A stretch of DNA of 9,854 bases, from NCBI GenBank assembly GCA_946534895.1, contig CAMNDE010000098.1:1-9854 (forward strand), in the 5' to 3' direction. Made by a program: the position numbers and the translations under genes. Of this stretch, positions 7,734 through 9,854 are shown piece after piece. Origin of the DNA: UBA2943 sp946534895 (GTDB lineage Bacteria > Bacillota > Clostridia > Christensenellales > Aristaeellaceae). Numbering within the stretch: position 1 is the stretch's first letter; the number at the start of each line of letters is the position of its first letter. A model generated the notes under the pieces. That model was not told where the DNA came from, ran no database searches, and was given only the letters and a program-made list of their open reading frames with translations.

Positions 7734-9728
7734 TCAGCGGCGATCCCAGTGCAGAAGCGTACAGGCACGCGCACCAAGAGGAATACGCAGTACCGGTCCT
7801 GTCAGATCCATCCCATCGGCTTCAGATACAAACCGGGCATTGCCCGGTACCTTTCCAAGCCGTGCCAGCGGCAGCTCAAGCACCGTGTCTTCTTCCCCGT
7901 AATGAAACGCAGCAAGATACACCCTGTCGCCATCATCCCGACAGAAAAAGCGGCTCGCTGCAGTCCCCTGACTGCACTCTACAGGCAGGAAGACCCTTCC
8001 GCAGCGTGCCACATCGAGGTACTCCCGGGTCAGGAGTGCTTCTGTCCGGCTTACTGCGTCCGAATTCCGATAATCATCGCTGAGCAGAAGAACCGTCCCG
8101 CTGATGACCGACGCAAGCAGGCGGCTGCGCGCCTCGGCCAGGGCAGATACCGGCCGTCCGACGCTCCTGTACAGACACGTGTGATCCGGATCCGTATATG
8201 CATAGACAGTTCCGCACTGCCAGAACGCGTATGTCATGGAATTGAGCATATATTCCGTATCATAGATCTGCCCGAAACTGTCACAGGATACCCGGCGGGC
8301 ATGGGCATATCCATGCGGGAACAGGGGTGCAATGGAAAAATCCACGAAGAAGCTCTTTCCGGATCCCAGCTCCTGCAGCGGCTCCCACATCTTCTTCAGC
8401 CCATAGTGGTAAGCCTCCACACCTGTGGTGCACGAGCGGAGATAATGCACGCCCTCACAGGCACCGTGGGACATGAAGTCCACCTTGAGGTAATCAAAAC
8501 CCATATCCAGAAACCACCGGATCCGCCGGTTCACGCGCATGACATTGCCCGGGTGCGTGGGGTCCACAGGGTATCCGCCGGCAATGGGGGGTATCGGATT
8601 GTCATGTTCATCCCGGAGGATCAGATCACGCCATGTGTACTGTCCGTCCGTATCCTCCACCACACGGTCAAGCTCCCGCGTCCAGCATGTGAACGGGGTG
8701 TAATAAATGCCTGCTTTCTGTCCGCGCGCATGTACGGTTCTCACGGCCTCTTCAAGCTCTTCCTGAGTCAGCCTGTCCCAGAAAGAGTCAAAGTTCACAT
8801 AGACCTGTCCGCGGTTCTCAAAACCGTTTTCCTTCCACTTTTCAAAGGTCTCGCTGACTTTCAGGTATGCCGGAAGATCAATGGAAGTTGTCAGGCACGC
8901 CCAGCTGTTCCAGCCGAAAATCACGCCATCCTTCCAGGGCGGTGGCGGCGCAAGCCTGGCGTTGACCTCACCATAGGAAATCAGACCCCGGCGGAAATCA
9001 TCGGCACAGGCGATCATGATCACAGGCGAGGCAATGGTCTTTCCCCGGACCGCACCATGCCTCTGCCAGGGATCCCGGGTATTGGCATCCGCCGCACCGC
9101 CATAGGCCCGCAGCATACTCAGTTCTCCGTATCCGCCGTGGGTAATGATGCCGGTTTTCCACTGATCATGGGTAACGGATCCGATAATATACCCCTGGCG
9201 CGATGCATCATCATAAACTGCAGTAACTTCATAGCTCGTACCGCAGGTCTGCAGTTCCTGCGCCTGATAGCGTATCCACTTGTCATTGTCATAGGGCACA
9301 TACAGAAGCCGCGGACGTTCCGCTCCGGGCAGAGGAAACGCGCGCCCCTGCACATATACCGGACACAGATAATTTGAGGAAATGATGTCATTCCCTTCCA
9401 GGTACAGCCGGATAAACAGCATGCTGCCCTCGTCCGGCAGACTCAGAACCCAGCGCACCTTTACCACGCCCATCTGGATCTGAAGCTCGGCCTCCGTCCG
9501 GTCCTGCTCCCTCCGGCTCAGAACCGATCTCGGACAACCGGCCAGCATACTGCCTTCAATCATCTGTTCCCGGTAACGGAATTCAAACGAACAAAACCGG
9601 GTGGAAGGCATGCCTGAGCGCGGAAAGAGGATTTCGCACTGCGGCGGATCCGCTGTAAGTATTATCTCAACTTCATCATTTTTCAGAACATACCGCTCAC
9701 TTTCATCGGTAAAAACAGCTTTTCCCAT
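7734..9728 (-). CDS. Divergent clan GH-D alpha-galactosidase (GH36/GH27-like)
   Basis: This 664-residue cytoplasmic protein probably hydrolyses terminal alpha-galactosides, or a related alpha-glycoside. Residues 1 to about 260 look like the N-terminal beta-sandwich of GH36-type enzymes. The catalytic TIM barrel follows from about 268, opening with GWNSWA (272-277), then VNFDSFWD (311-318) and YLKVDF (413-418), where Asp417 fits the clan GH-D nucleophile. The RRVSCD segment (478-483) supplies Asp483 as the likely acid/base. A C-terminal beta domain of roughly 100 residues ends the protein. It lacks the CxxGGGR motif of ordinary GH36 enzymes and differs strongly from the GH36 enzyme at 876-2945, so it is probably another subfamily with another specificity. 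The ATG is preceded by AGGGGGTG seven bases upstream. It is the first gene of the apparent operon, 47 bp before the M81 gene. There is no signal peptide. The glycosidase fold is well supported; substrate and exact family are inferred. Confidence 0.93.
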   Translation of the reverse strand: MGKAVFTDESERYVLKNDEVEIILTADPPQCEILFPRSGMPSTRFCSFEFRYREQMIEGSMLAGCPRSVLSRREQDRTEAELQIQMGVVKVRWVLSLPDEGSMLFIRLYLEGNDIISSNYLCPVYVQGRAFPLPGAERPRLLYVPYDNDKWIRYQAQELQTCGTSYEVTAVYDDASRQGYIIGSVTHDQWKTGIITHGGYGELSMLRAYGGAADANTRDPWQRHGAVRGKTIASPVIMIACADDFRRGLISYGEVNARLAPPPPWKDGVIFGWNSWACLTTSIDLPAYLKVSETFEKWKENGFENRGQVYVNFDSFWDRLTQEELEEAVRTVHARGQKAGIYYTPFTCWTRELDRVVEDTDGQYTWRDLILRDEHDNPIPPIAGGYPVDPTHPGNVMRVNRRIRWFLDMGFDYLKVDFMSHGACEGVHYLRSCTTGVEAYHYGLKKMWEPLQELGSGKSFFVDFSIAPLFPHGYAHARRVSCDSFGQIYDTEYMLNSMTYAFWQCGTVYAYTDPDHTCLYRSVGRPVSALAEARSRLLASVISGTVLLLSDDYRNSDAVSRTEALLTREYLDVARCGRVFLPVECSQGTAASRFFCRDDGDRVYLAAFHYGEEDTVLELPLARLGKVPGNARFVSEADGMDLTGPVLRIPLGARACTLLHWDRR

Positions 9729-9854
9729 AAAACTGCACCCCCTGCGGTTTTATTTTTTATTTTCCCGATCCCATGGCAGATAAGTCAAGTCCCTCATTCA
9801 GAAATGTGAGTTTTTGTCCTTTTTGTGAAAAATTGTTATATGTTTGTCCATGCT
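9729..9854 (-). promoter_or_regulatory. AT-rich leader and likely promoter region of the operon
   Basis: This is the only clearly AT-rich, gene-free stretch in the window, directly before the first gene. On the minus strand a TTGACT (9783-9788) resembles a sigma-A -35 box and is followed, after 18 bases, by a weak GAAAAT (9759-9764). A second candidate -10, TATAAC (9835-9840), has its -35 position outside the window. The ribosome-binding site AGGGGGTG lies next to the ATG. Which promoter is used cannot be decided from sequence. Confidence 0.45.
9813..9849. repeat. Pair of GGACAAA direct repeats upstream of the operon
   Basis: The heptamer GGACAAA occurs twice on the minus strand, at 9843-9849 and 9813-9819, with a 30-base offset, close to three helical turns. 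Both lie in an A/T-rich block just upstream of the TTGACT candidate. Direct repeats spaced like this suit an AraC-type activator binding on one face of the helix. That is an inference, since no regulator gene is in the window. Confidence 0.35.

Noticed and set aside
7749..9377. A 542-codon open frame on the plus strand opposite the first alpha-galactosidase gene.
   Set aside because: Its codons are in exact register with the sense codons, so it stays open merely because the gene avoids TTA, CTA and TCA. The minus-strand product has full glycosidase motifs, the plus-strand translation has none.
9798..9851. A 17-codon minus-strand ORF (MDKHITIFHKKDKNSHF) in the leader, considered as a leader peptide or the tail of an upstream gene.
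   Set aside because: It is A-rich in a way expected of AT-rich spacer, no ribosome-binding site is visible before the window edge, and no regulatory codon run or hairpin accompanies it.

Overview
The window looks like part of a chromosome from a GC-rich Bacillota bacterium, plausibly a gut or rumen anaerobe of the Clostridia or Erysipelotrichia. This rests on strong GGAGG-type ribosome-binding sites, tight one-direction gene packing, and the gene content (clan GH-D alpha-galactosidases, a ROK kinase, a DUF4886 esterase). No rRNA or housekeeping marker is present, so the assignment is an inference. No tRNA, CRISPR array, insertion sequence or convincing terminator was seen.

Everything recognisable lies on the minus strand, so transcription runs from high to low coordinates. 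In that order: an AT-rich leader with a possible promoter and short direct repeats (9729-9854); a divergent GH36/GH27-like alpha-galactosidase (9728-7734); an M81 (microcystinase/MlrC-like) amidohydrolase (7686-6241); an M24 pita-bread-fold protein that overlaps it and has lost several metal ligands (6248-4851); a ROK sugar kinase (4824-3871); an aldose-1-epimerase-like protein (3829-2999); a canonical GH36 alpha-galactosidase (2945-876); and a DUF4886 SGNH-type hydrolase (870-112). The last 111 bases hold a 27-codon ORF joined by stop/start overlaps to a possible next gene cut by the window edge. Gaps are 53 bp or less, two junctions overlap, and no terminator is visible, so this is very probably one operon. 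No stretch over 300 bases lacks a gene.

Most of the genes form a cytoplasmic sugar-release pathway. An imported alpha-galactoside would be cut by the two alpha-galactosidases, perhaps deacylated by the SGNH hydrolase, anomerised by the epimerase and phosphorylated by the ROK kinase. None of the seven proteins has a signal peptide or membrane segment, so a transporter is expected outside the window. The unexpected part is the tightly coupled M81-M24 pair, two amide/peptide-bond hydrolase folds, inside the glycosidase operon. This suggests, without proving it, a substrate carrying both a galactosyl group and an amide or peptide bond.
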